NCBI RefSeq assembly: GCF_963675165.1
Contig: NC_087383.1
Location: 5,558,839 to 5,622,838 of the forward strand
Reading direction: 5' to 3'
From: Halichondria panicea
Lineage: Eukaryota > Porifera > Demospongiae > Suberitida > Halichondriidae
Length of the DNA stretch: 64,000 nt
The notes below the pieces were generated by a model. It was not told where the DNA came from. It saw nothing but the letters and a program-made list of their open reading frames with translations, and made no database searches. The translations under genes and the position numbers were made by a program. The first letter of the stretch is position 1. Each line of letters begins with the position of its first letter. Shown here in pieces: positions 25,201-37,500 of the stretch.

Positions 25201-26489
25201 AAGACCTGCCCATCTACATGTACAGTTTTGGAATGGCCAAGCTGTCTAGCTGGATCATGCTTTGCTCTAAGTTGCCAAGTAAGTACTGTTCGTGCTCCCA
25301 GCTAGGACACATAAACACACCAGAAGGTTGATGATGACAGTAATTAATAGCAGCTAGCCAACAGGTTCTACAATAGCAATAATATTATAATTTTATGTGC
25401 ATGTACCAGGATGCAGGGATGTAAGAACTAGAGGGGCTGGGGACATGATGGAGGGCAACTGCACCTCACAGACATTTCAGACGGTGATAAAACTATAAAT
25501 GGATGGGGCTTCACTGCAATCAAGTACATGTAGTGTGTTCGACCATAGATAGAGTACTACTCTATCTATAGTTCAACTACTGTCTCACACATTCTGTAAC
25601 TATGCATGTTACATGTAGTCGGACTGTCCTACAGCTGAAAGGTTATTTTCCACTCTACAGCAAGTTAAGACCTTTTTACGAAGCTTGATGACTCTGCTAG
25701 CTAGATCTAGTGTTGTCCAAGTCGAATTAGTTAATTGATGAAAGCAACGCGGGTGCTGATATGCCTCGGTGCATGTAGGCGCCAAAGCTTTCTGACAATG
25801 AAGCTACATGGAGTACTAAGCAGACTGTTATTAAAATGAATAGGGTCATTTTCGGGGGACAAAATATTTGTTGTTTTTGTAGTCGAAGCTCTGACCACGA
25901 ATATTTTACCCACGAATGAAGCGACCTTGACTACCTTTAGATGCAGTGCAATCAGCACAACCAGAAAAATATTATCCACGAAATGTCTAACTATTTTGTC
26001 CCCTGAAAATTACCAGCTATTTTACGGCAACCCAATGGTGGGAAATGGTTGTGACTATGAACGTTGCTAAAAAATTAACGGAAGCCAAAAGTTCGAAGTC
26101 TGTAAATATTAACGAAACTGTACAGTTTTGCAGCTCTTTTCTGACTCATGCAGCTACCAATACTGTATTATAGCTAGCGTTCTATTACGAGCTAACTACA
26201 GTAGAATTAGAATAGCAAGTTATACATTACTACACACAAAGTCTGACAAAAACCTGTAGTATTAAATGTTACCTCAACATTGGTTGCGATATATATGTGG
26301 TCTTCAGCTTGCTTCAACACCACAACTGGCTGGCTGTGTTCATACTCTTCCACTAGAATAGTGTCACTATCACCACCACTATAATACTGCAAAAGAATAT
26401 GCATAGTTATATGCAGACATAGCAATAGTTGAGAATGTACATCTAAATCAATGTATATATTTACCTTTCGGTGTGCATGCGCAAGCGAG

Positions 26490-26552
<63 letters not shown>

Positions 26553-28566
26553 TGTGTGTGTGAGCATGAGCGTGTGCGTGTGCGTGTGTGACTGTGCGGA
26601 TTGCAGCTGCTCAACGATCAATGAAGTGCAAGTAAGAGTTTTATAGGCTTCTACCGTACTTATTCGATTTAAGACGACACTTTCAGTGGTCGTTTCTTTT
26701 GGAGGTTGAAGTCCTGATGTCGCATATTTGGAGGGTCGCAATCTAATTGGAGGTTACTCAATCTATACTATCCTCGATTATATAGAAATTACACTATTTC
26801 TTGTGGCCTGGAATCGAGGCTATAGTTTGACCTCTATTTAGGACGCGATATAAAAAAAAAACGCAGCAGTCGCTACTTTTAAAGGTCAGAAAATTGGAAG
26901 AGATCGCATATTTGGAGGGTTGTTTTAAATCGAATAAGTACGTTTTTCTTGGATTTTAATTTGAAAAGTAATGCTTGGTTCTCGAGTTATGCTTACTTGG
27001 AATGCCATTGCAGCCTTTTCAGAAGAGTGCGTAGCAAAACTTTTTCACTGAGTGTTGCTACTCTACTTAGTAGTTAGCATAGAATGCTAGCTATTGGTAG
27101 CTGCAAGGGTGAGAAGAGAGCTGCAAGGCTCTGCTGACAGACTTAAACTTTTGGCCTCTTATCATGGTTGATCATTACCCACTCTTTGAGTTGCCCTGTG
27201 ATTCTGGATTCTGAAGACATCAGCACCCGTACCCGCTAGCGCTGTGCTTTCATTTATTATTTAACATACTACATTTAATCACCTTCAGCAAGTAGTGGCC
27301 TGTTGCATTAGAAGCTGCCAAGTATACGAGCATTACATTGTCAGCAGCAACAGCCAAGGAAACATGGACAGAGTAGTTCCATACTTCTACAGCCACTTCT
27401 CCTATAGCGGCAGAGTTCACGGCTAATGCAGGCACAATACCTCCACTTCCCTGGTTGGGTGATCCGAAATTGCAGCGAGACTCTGCAATCTGTAGATACA
27501 TGTAGTGAACAGATCAAGACTCATATGCATAGTGCATTCACACAATAGGTTTGCAGCAAGCCTAATAATAAACAAAAAATGATACCTCCTGGAAAGTTGT
27601 ACAGCTATGACGGTTGTATATAGCCCATGGCAACGGGTTATCATAATCTCCAGAAGAGCATTGATCATAAGCACTATCCAGGATCATGTTAATGCGAGAG
27701 AGGTTGAATGTGCAGTGCCTTGAGTACCGTCGATTAGTTAGTCCTAGCACCATAGTATTGTCAAGTACAAAGACTCCAGTGATGCTGGTTTCTGCAGACA
27801 CAGGTCCGCAAGACAATCGTATCTCGTAAACGTCATATCCTTCAGTACTGAACATCTGATTTCCTTTGTCGCAGATTCTCATGAGAGTAATTTTTGGCAT
27901 AGAATCAGTATCTTCATCACGTCCCACGAAATACACATGGTTGCTGAGTCTGAATGCATTGATAAATGTGCGGTCACGAAAGGATAAGTTGGTTATACTC
28001 AACGATAGGGAGCGAATTCTATTGATTTCCAATGGTATTGGTTCCTCCTCATAATAATCACTGTATAAGTCGTCATCATAAATGATCTCATCAATAGAGA
28101 ACTGTTCTAGTTTTAGAAAACGCAACTGAGGCCCTTGATCAAGTGCACGAAAAGCGATGTAGAAAGAGTTCATTTCTATGTCAGTGAGCAAAACATTTGT
28201 TGGATATCCGAAACTAGCAATGAAAGAATTATCATCTGTGCAGTATCCATCGTCAACCATATAAAACAGAAAGCATTTTCCATAAGCAAAACATACCACC
28301 AATTCAGTTTCATTCTCTCTAATAGCCATACTCAATGCATCATTTCTAGTGGCTTCAACTTGCTGCTTGAATGTCAAGGGAGCCTCATTGAGCAAAGAGA
28401 GATTCCGATGCAGCTGTGTGATACTGCTGCTCCCCAAAATATACACACTCTCAGCAGCAACAACCATATCCATAGGGGCCTCATTTAACATATGAGCTTG
28501 GAGATCTGCAGTGCAGCACAGTAACACGATCCATATCAAATGGTAAGATGCCACAGGCACAGGCAT
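16217..28566 (-). CDS. Sema-PSI-IPT single-pass receptor with short tail (plexin-like ectodomain, no GAP)
   Basis: Twenty exons in translation order: 27586-28566, 27283-27489, 26273-26386, 24884-25096, 24591-24723, 23944-23999, 22951-23055, 22777-22899, 22567-22675, 20921-21098, 20722-20867, 20413-20677, 19706-19867, 19418-19511, 19042-19293, 18458-18544, 18314-18379, 18036-18226, 17806-17970, 16217-16577. Sum 4008 nt, 1335 aa, stop TGA at 16217-16219. Domains: signal peptide (about 1-22, hydrophobic YHLIWIVLLCC), Sema (about 30-434), PSI (435-490, CSQYSSCDSC and CGWC), a plexin-type linker region, second PSI (about 684-740, CSTC and CGWC), then IPT/TIG repeats with GPIQGGTVVTITG, GPISGGTLVVIEG and SGGITLTFTG. 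TM is about 1124-1150 and the tail 1151-1335. The tail has Tyr at 1182, 1184, 1191 and 1268. Plexins carry a GAP domain of roughly 600 residues and Met/Ron carry a kinase; neither is present before the stop. Ligand and signalling are unknown. Confidence 0.85.
16833..17210. mobile_element. Dispersed element family C copy
   Basis: Begins with the inverted string GCCTCGGTGTGCATGCGCAA...GCGAGGC, followed by a TG run and a segment shared with 23497-23935, 26465-27190, 28980-29270 and 34180-34487. No ORF. It lies in the last intron of the receptor gene. Confidence 0.7.
20868..20920 (-). other. 53-bp intron in the receptor gene
   Basis: Donor GTAAGA and acceptor CATTCAG, minus strand. Removing it joins the PSI end CPHPIIQ directly to SVSPSSGPIQGG, the usual spacing between PSI and IPT. 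Without removal there is an in-frame stop. It is far shorter than the neighbouring introns. Confidence 0.8.
23151..23356. mobile_element. MITE family A copy
   Basis: Ends ACGGTATAGCGGGTAACTTT and CGAAAATTACCCTCTATAAT flank TTTCGTGG-type interior repeats. Intronic in the receptor gene. Confidence 0.75.
23497..23935. mobile_element. Element family C copy with CA repeat
   Basis: Shares a long segment with 28980-29270 (for example GTTGAATAGAAAGTTTGTG and CAGATGATG). It continues through a CA/CG run (about 23773-23876) to the terminal string CGGATACGCCTCGAGGC. The edge abuts receptor exon 23944-23999, so its insertion defines the donor flank. Confidence 0.7.
25390..25500. repeat. Dispersed repeat family D copy
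   Basis: The string CCAGGATGCAGGGATGTAAG and following bases match, in inverted orientation, the segment ending at about 29525. Intronic in the receptor gene. Confidence 0.6.
25838..26027. mobile_element. MITE family A copy, diverged
   Basis: GGGTCATTTTCGGGGGAC at the left and CCCTGAAAATTACCAGCT at the right flank an interior with the family's CACGAA strings. Confidence 0.6.
26465..27190. mobile_element. Element family C copy interrupted by family B
   Basis: Family C starts at the GTGTGCATGCGCAAGCGAGG string, carries a (TG)n run at 26494-26550, and resumes after 26942. The interruption at 26652-26942 is a family B element with ends TACCGTACTTATTCGATTTA and TTTAAATCGAATAAGTACG. The nested order shows that B arrived after C. 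Confidence 0.75.
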
Positions 28567-31500
28567 AGCTAGCTTTTTTGATTCACTCAGCACAGCAATA
28601 GATCTATTAAATAAGCACAAAATCTCTTCCTAGAATCTTTCAGCTAGAGTGCACAGCAAGCTAAATCAACACTCTAATCAGTTTAATACATACACACTAC
28701 ATGTATACGTACTAGTAAGACATGCAAGTGTACAACTGTACAAGTAAACACTTCCTTTAGGGCAAATTCCATTCAAAACATACACTGGGTAGTCTCGAAT
28801 TCCAGCCAGTTCTCAATGTAAGCGTGGGAGGGAGAGAACTATCCGGTGATCATGACTGTCTGGGCATACTTTCTGTCGTCGGACAGAATGTTGGTAGAGT
28901 ATATTCATTGGAGCCTTACACACAAGATTGTATGCACATTAGTTACACACAGAGGAATAAGGGGAGTGTGTGCAAGAGCTAGCTAGCTTTACAGCTCTTT
29001 TCTGACTCTTGTATAGCTAACGAAAAACTAGCGTCTTGGTGCAAAGCTAACTCATATGTTGAATAGAAAGTTTGTGTAAACAGATGATGGTACGAAAGAT
29101 TTTGAAGAGACATACTGCAACAGTCTTCAAACTGGCGATAAAAAAGCTTTAGTATGCTATTCCACGAATCAATATTCAAGAGAACGTGGCTATAGAAGTC
29201 TATAGAAGCTGTTAGTTTCCTCGAATTGCAACCGTTGAGCAGTTATAGCTGGAATATGTAATCAACCTTCAAAGATTCACGTTGTCCGGAACCCCCGAAA
29301 AATGGGCAGAGGGCTCCTTGCTAACAACCCTTATTTTCGTTTTCCCCGCACAAATTTCCATGAGGACAAGTTATAATTTACTGCAGGCTATAATAATAAT
29401 CCGCTTGCATGCAAAACAAAAGCAATTGTATTCGGTAGACGTCTACCGTCTGAAATGTCTGAGGGGCAGTTGTCCCCCATGTTCCCCAGCCCCTCTAGTT
29501 CTTACATCCCTGCATCCTGGTAGAAAAATAAATAATTTAAAAATAAAAAAAATAATTTAAAAAAAATAATTTTAATAAAAACCTTGATAGTCAACCTATA
29601 GAACTCCGAAAATACTTCCTCAATTGTTATTCTAATAGACTAGCTACTAATTTAATTGTTGGGCTTGGAGGAAACCACTCTTCTAAAGGATATCAAGGAA
29701 GGCACCTGTGCTATGTATTAGCTAGGCAAATGGTTGAAGTGAGGCAAGGGGCTGAAGGGATCGATATTGCACCACTCACTGACCCCCTGGCCCTATTATG
29801 AGGGGTGAGTGTGCCAAATTAAAGGAGGATGTTTTTTATCTATGATTCTACACATGCAGGAATTAAAGGAACTATATAGGCCCAATAATTATTTCACCCA
29901 TTAATTCGAAAAATGTGCCTATTATTCTCTGATAATTTTTCCCAATGACAAAATTAAGATAATAATTATAGATCTATACACAGACATAATTATTATGATT
30001 GATTCGTAGTGTTTTGTGACAGTTCAACCCTCTGTGAGCGCCCAACTAAACCAGAGTCGAGTATAAACACCAGATCGGAGCACTTGTTGACTGAACTGAT
30101 CCATAATAATTATTGCCAGGATTGCAGAGCCCCTAGAGAAGCTTGTTATAGCAGTGGACGAAGCTAATTTAAGGTATATAATTATATGCAAGCTCAAGGT
30201 ACGTATGTAGTTGTAGTTACAATGATCAATACAACATTTTACCCGAAGTACAGCATTTTTTGTCACAAAAACCTCATTATGTATTCCTGATTATTTTTAG
30301 ACAGTCACAGTATTATGCTAAAATTATTCCGAGCATTATTTTATCAGGGTCTGAAAGGAACTATGCAGTTAAATTATGCACGTAGTCCATTATACATTAA
30401 ACAAGAGTGTGTAAAATTAATAATTACACAGCAGAAAATGTTTGCGGGTGTAACGCCTTTAACTCGCTAAACAGACAAGTTGCTCTTGATAATAATTATT
30501 CAAAGACTGTGTCCACCCCTCACCATACTAATTAACAATTACAGAGCCGACTATCCTCCGATCATCAATCATGTCCATTATAGAGCAAGGTCGATGGATG
30601 GCAAGGTCCTCATGTGGGCAAGCAGCGTTAACCCCTACAGCTGTGGACCTGAATCTAACATTACAACATGAACTATTTTCACTTACTTTGAACTTTCGCA
30701 TTATTATGTAAAACAAAAATAAAAAATGCTAGCAAAAACTTTTGTGGGTTCTATAATTATTCGTGGTTCAATGACACCCACCAATATAGCTTTGCATGAA
30801 ATACCGGTGTGTGGAGTTAGGCCAGTTTCAATTTCGTGTTGCTCTCCCTCTACATAATTATTATACAAAATCAGAAAATCATTATTAACACGCACCTCAA
30901 GTTGGTAAACACACTAGCTGAAACAGATACGTTAATAATAATTATGTTGTGGCATCGATTCATTTATGGTGCCATTAACACAATAGACAATGGGCAAAAT
31001 TAATAATACTGTCACTAATTTTGACTGTTTGGTGGCTTCATATAATAATTATTATAGTCCAAAAATAACTGCACTGGGTGAGTGATCAGGAATGGGCAGA
31101 CACACACACACACACTAGCTGTCAAACGGCTGCGTGGGGTTAGCTCGAGGAGAGAGAGTCGAGATTGTTGAGTACGATTTGACAGATTTCAGCCGAGTGA
31201 CTGTACAGGAACAACATCGGAGCTCTGAGCGACAAACGAGTATATATAATAATTTTTATACTGAATTCGTATGCCTTAATTAACAGTGGAATCTAAGCTT
31301 ATTTATGTACTTATTATTTATAGTAATAATAATTATTACAAGCGTACACTGATGACAACTGACTGACGCATGGCTGAGGTATAATTATAATCGTGTAATA
31401 ATTATATAATTATAATACTGACAGTAATGTTATACACAGAGGGTACAGTATAATTATGTATGTACATGCAGGCATGCCATTACATTCAAAGCCATTCAGT

Positions 31501-31593
31501 GACGCTAAATCACGGCAAATAACTCGTGTATCAAGGTCATCAATGGACCTATAGTCAGTAAGTCTAGTCTACACAGATAATAATTAATCACAC
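28567..31593. other. Spacer between the receptor 5' end and GCN2 3' end
   Basis: About 3 kb, no gene recognised. The receptor promoter and 5' UTR should be in the right-flanking part near 28600-29000. It includes a family C copy (28980-29270), a family D copy (about 29285-29525) and AT-rich sequence with many ATAATTAT strings. Confidence 0.55.
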
Positions 31594-34500
31594 TTACTTT
31601 CTCCTGCCCTTGAGTAGTTCTTTGATGGACTCGCACACCCTGATGATATACTTCTTGCTGATGTCAGCATATCTGATAGAGAATGAAACAGATTACTTTT
31701 ACACCATCCTAGTTTGACCACCAAAGTGACAGTTCAGAATTGAAGTACTACATGAACCAATTGAGTGGCTTATAATTATAATTATAATAGAGCTAACTAT
31801 TAGTGTACAGCATACTAACGTAATTATATCAAGGCACTTAAAATGTACATGGGTACATACATACTATACGTAGAACATGGGTCTACAGTCTATACACTAA
31901 AAACGTAATGTAAAAACTACCCACCAGGATTAAAAGTTTAGGGGGAAGGTTTGGCATGCGGAAAAATGTTTGGCCACATTTTTTGACCACATCCCCTATT
32001 ACATGTGCTAGTGCATCACAATAGATATAGTTACATATCATGGACAGTACTAATGTGATGTCATTATTCTACAACATTTTTGGGAGAGGGGAAGGTTCAC
32101 CCTTGCCCCCCCCTCACTAGATGAAACCCTGCCCACTGATGAGGGATAGCGTTGACCAAAGTTTCCGAGACTTTACTTACCTTTCACAAATCGACTTGAC
32201 AACTGGTGAAAAATCTTGTTCATTGGAGCCCATCAATTTCTGTGAGTTAATTCTTTGTTTATGTTCTGATAAAGGACCCTCCAATAAGGGACAAATACGG
32301 TACCTCTACAAATTAGGGACAGTGACATTTGCTTTCTGAAATACACCAACATATAAGTGACAATAATTATTAAGGTGACCTTATTGCTCTATATATATCT
32401 GTCAAGCTCAGCACTACATACTCATGATATGTGTATGTATGTATGTATGTATGTATACATGCCGATTGACGTACATTAGATTCAGCAGCCAGTAGACTGA
32501 GATGTTCAGTTTTGAGGTCCACTGCCAATACTTCGAGCGGTTGTTTGGAGGAGAAGGTCTGAATCAGGGGAATCAACTTGGACACGGCCTGCACATGTGT
32601 ACGTGTGTGTGTGTGTGTGTGATCAGAAAAGGGCGTGAGGATACAAATTTGCTATGCTGCACACCTACGACTGAAGTGCATGTATCTAGTAATTATTTTC
32701 AGACACACTTCTAATTATTTCATTTCCACTATTAAATCTCAACACAAAACTGTACTGTTTAAACTACATGTACGTAAACGTGCCTTCAGGGGTTATTACT
32801 GCATTTAGTGAGAACCTAAAAATTGGCTTTCAGTGGTCTACTCGACAGTTTCAAGCCACACCCTCACCTGGTCGTGATACCTCCGCTTCATGTGGCCTGT
32901 AAGTTTCCCCGTGGCCACAATATTCACGTTGATTGGGGGAAGGAGGTTGCTTTGACTGTCCGATGAGCTTAGGCTCCTACCGTATATAGGTACATGCATG
33001 GAGGGAATTATTAGTGCACGAGGCTTCAAATGAACTTCAAATCCAGTATGTAGCTCGAATTGATTAAAATACATAATATGTCGTGGAGCTTTTCATAAGA
33101 GTAATCTTTTGCTCTGAACTCATGGTTACGGGCGACTGCTTAACAATTCATTTGTAGACAAGATTTTAATTTAAAATTTTAGATTTAAAAAAATGGACTT
33201 ACATCATAGACCTTCGGATAGCCATTTCACTTTGGGATATAATTATAGTGATAATTATTCTTATTTTATAGTTTGACAATCACTTGAGGTTACATGTACA
33301 TACATAATTCCCTAATTTGACAATAATATTATGCTAGACAACGATGATCATGTTCCAACCTTGCTGATTCCCTCAACTCGATGGAGTCTGCCCTCTCCAA
33401 GGAGGCCTGTCTCTGAGAGAGATAGTCGCCCAGTTCACTCGTTGTGAGCAGTCTCTCTGTCACCTTACCACTCTCTAGACTACGAACCTTCACCTGTGTG
33501 TGTGTGGGGGGGTGGTGGTTTTGTGTATATATGTGTCTGTGTGGGGGGTGGTTATGTGTGTAGGAAATATTTTGGTCGGCAATTTGTTCAAAATGGGCAT
33601 ACCTAGTAAACAATCACATGATATACTTATGATCTTTAGATGCAGGCCTCCTATAGTATAATTATAGTATTAATATATGCAACAGAATTACTGATGCGCA
33701 TGCACTAATACGTACCTCTAAAACACTCGACCAGAGCGAATATCATGAAACACCACATCACACTGCGCATGTACCTGTTTCCTCTCAAAGTAGAGCGTTC
33801 TGTCAGTGAGCAACACAATGTGCTGAATAAACTGCCTCCGACAAAAGTCTTGAATATCCTCAACATTGTCCAACTCCAGGCTCTCATAGAGGAGGTCTGC
33901 CGCTATCCCCTGGGTCCAAAGGTCACGTACTAGCTGTGAACACTCTCGCTGTAAGGACTCACGTCCTAACCAGCACACAAGAACAGAACACTTCGTCAGC
34001 GAGGGGAGCTGTACAAATGGAAGAGGTATCTTAGACGGAGATTGGTGAGTTCATTCAACAACTATAGGATACTTTTGATAATGAAGTGAGCTTGTCTATT
34101 TTTTGGTCATCCTATAATATGCAGGTCTTATAGCTACATCTATTGCTTTGCTTTAAGGTGTGTCGAGTGAATGTTGCAAGCTGCGCTGTGCTAATGTCTC
34201 TCGCCATGTTTTGCTTCGCTCAAAAAGTATTAGGGTGTTATAGAAGAGGTAGTTAGTTTGCTTTGTATAATGCTGTACAATTGTTACAAGGAATGAATTG
34301 AATTTCAAGAAGCATGTAGAAGTTTTAATAACGAAGCATTATTTTGCAAATCCACGAATTAAAATCCAAGAAAACATGACTATATAGAAACCTATAGAAA
34401 CTCTTGATTGATCCTTGAGCAGCTGTAGCAGTCTACACACACACTATAACGCATACCTCGCTTGCGCATGCGCACCGAGGCATATCATGTAATTCACTTA

Positions 34501-37500
34501 GACAATCATGTAGCAAAATCTAATTGGCTAGAGACTCATGGTTGCTATGATCTAAAATGCTTAGACACTGTTTAGGAAGTTTCCACATGATTTAGAAGCC
34601 CTCAGGGCTCGTAATTAATTCGTCACGACAAGTATAGTATTGATCCTAAACCAAATCATGCAAGTACATGTACACTTAGAAACGATCTCAACACTCAAAC
34701 ATGCATGCTCCATAGTTTGGGAAGTTGTGAAGTTTTATTAGTGCAGATTATTGGGAGAAAACATGAAGTGTAATATAATTATCACAAATTAGGGGGCAGG
34801 TATACGCGTGCATGTATAAGTACACCAAGTTAGTCGATCATTTAGAGTCAGTAATTGCAGCAAGTCATTAGCACTGATAGTTACTACAGATGGCGGTGAT
34901 ACCAGCTATCAGTCAATCGCAAAGCAGACCACCCAATACTGCTGGTTCTGACTCTACAGTCATGTTAATTGGTGGACTTGTTGGTGTCCTTCTAGGACTA
35001 ACCTGCTGTATGTGTATGACGTTTGTGTGCCGTGTTTTGAAAAATTATAGAAATAATCATCAACGAACTCGAGTGGAGCCAAGAGTAAGAGCACTCACGG
35101 TTACTTATCAGAATGGTGCCGCCGCTCCCACATTACCACAACAACAACCGTTGGCGTTCTCAATTCCAACGGTACCTCAAACTAGTGCATTAAGACCTGT
35201 AAACACAAACTCTGATACTATTGCTGAGACAGTCGACGACATATCATTATCAAATAAACCACCACCCTCATACTATGAAGTTCAAGCACAAGAAACAGCG
35301 TTGCCTTCCTATACTGAAGTAATACAAGAGAATCGGTTGCAGGAATCAGTTAATGTTGCAAGTTCAAGCGAAGTAAATGCAGCTCAGGAAACAATCCAAC
35401 AGCATCCAAATGCAGGTGCAGAGGCGTCACATGAGACACAATACAATACCCATGAGCAATAACTACAATGTAGTTCAAGAGACAGATTGTGAAACCTGCA
35501 TGCACTGTATTGCATGTCATTAATAATGTCAAGTAACTATAACAACGAAAGCAACACAAGTGCTGCATGATGCCTCGGTAGAGGTGTCAAAGCTACATAA
35601 CATGAATCTACTAGCTTTTGCTAATACACACATGATAATTATTATGATTTATTGCTCATTGCATGTGGTCAGACATCAACGGATTGTACTACTGTTGTAA
35701 ATACAGTACATGTATATGCCTGCGTAACATGATGTTACAAGCTGTTACAACTGGAATAGACACACACACAGAGGCTTCAGAATGTAGTTAATATAATTAT
35801 GCTTTGAAGCGTAGCTTTACTGTATCCCTCGTGCGGCTACGCCTCGAGGCATAATGAAGGCATAGAAGCACTAGAAATGAAAAGATTTCAATGCCATGCA
35901 CGAGTAACTCACAGCTCCGTGCTGATAGGCTCCTAGTGCTCGTGTCATGAGGATGTCCCAGGCTATAGACACACCCACCACTGACACACTCGGACGTACC
36001 GACTGTTTACCAGAGGACCGAAACTCATTTAGCAAACGATTGTATCTGAAGGGGGTGGGGAACATTAAATGAATTTAAGTACACGTACATTTCAGTGCAA
36101 CTTGTAAATGAAATGGATCAAGGTACAAATATACGTACACATTAAACTTGCCATTTACAATCATGTAGATTACGTAGAAAAAATTCATTACAAAAACTTA
36201 AAAAAAAAACTGACTCAACATTCCAATGATAAGCCACCCCCCTTTCATGTACCTTCCGCCAGTGGCCAGGGGTACTCGTCGTTTGTTCTTACGAGAGCCA
36301 CTGAGAGTCTCCATGACTTGGAACACGAGTCCACTGAAGTGAGAGTAGTGACTGGGACAGAGCCCGGGGGACACCAACACCTGCGTACAATTAAGGGGGC
36401 ATAGGGGAATCACATTATACGTGTAGGAAGGGCATAGACGTCTACATAGAGCTAGTATTAATGGTGTGTTATCAATGAACAGCGTTTATATCAATACAAA
36501 GTGACTGTGTATATACTCCGATTTGAGACAACAATAAATCTTTCAACTAAGAAGGGGTTGATAAATGACGCCTAGTGGATATCAAAATAAACTGTTGTCC
36601 ATAAAGCTTGCCTATATCTAAGCGTGGGCACATGAAAAGCCACTATAATTATCATTGCATGCCCATGCATGCATCACAGTAGAATACAGTGCACTTGCAC
36701 TTACATTGTCCTTCGCTCCAAACTGTCTGAGTTGATCTACCACTGTCGTCACTTCCTGCCAGGCTTCGCTGAATTTTGACCTCACACCCGGGGACTTGTC
36801 ACGTGACAATGGCTCCAACAGCGAGACCCTCTCCTCTGAATCTATTGCCACCTCACAACCCAACCATCGCTGGAGGGTCTTGGACTGCAGGGAAGAGGGG
36901 AGGTGGTACACAATGCATTGCCTAGGGATTATATAACTTTATACAAACACTTAATGCTATCATATGATATTTAACCTATAAAGGACAGCCTCTCTATAAG
37001 GACAAAAATTAAGTGGCTGCTACCAAAATAACTATAAAAGAGGAATTGCATATACAACCACAAGTACGTAAACGTAACTATGCACCATATTCAATCACAT
37101 ACACATATCAGTGAACGTACAGCTAATGGTGAGAGAGGGATTTGCTTGTCTTTGAGCAGCTTCTCCAGTTCTGAAAACTTCTCCGAGCCACTCTGCATGC
37201 ACGAACGTATTAATGAGTGGCTGATCTGACAAACGTATTTGCATATCTAGGCTCCAAAATACCAGCCTTCATTGCATAACGTATCACTCTTTGTATTTTG
37301 TCAATACATATAACGCACACATTTTTGAGAGTCTGCAACCAGAGCTAATTTCGTCTGTCATACTCAAACAATTATGGCATACAGTGATTTTATTAGGCCA
37401 TACACAGAGGCCAGTGAAAATGATGAGTAAAGTTATTTAGAATTTTACACGTAATCATAATTATATACATTATTAGAGGCACAAACAGGACAAGGTCACT

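Noticed and set aside
33714..33775. Strong donor AG|GTACGT at about 33714 as the end of the GCN2 exon starting 34008
   Set aside because: Using it puts a TAG in frame before the splice. The donor CAG|GTACAT at 33774 keeps frame with the next exon and matches family spacing.
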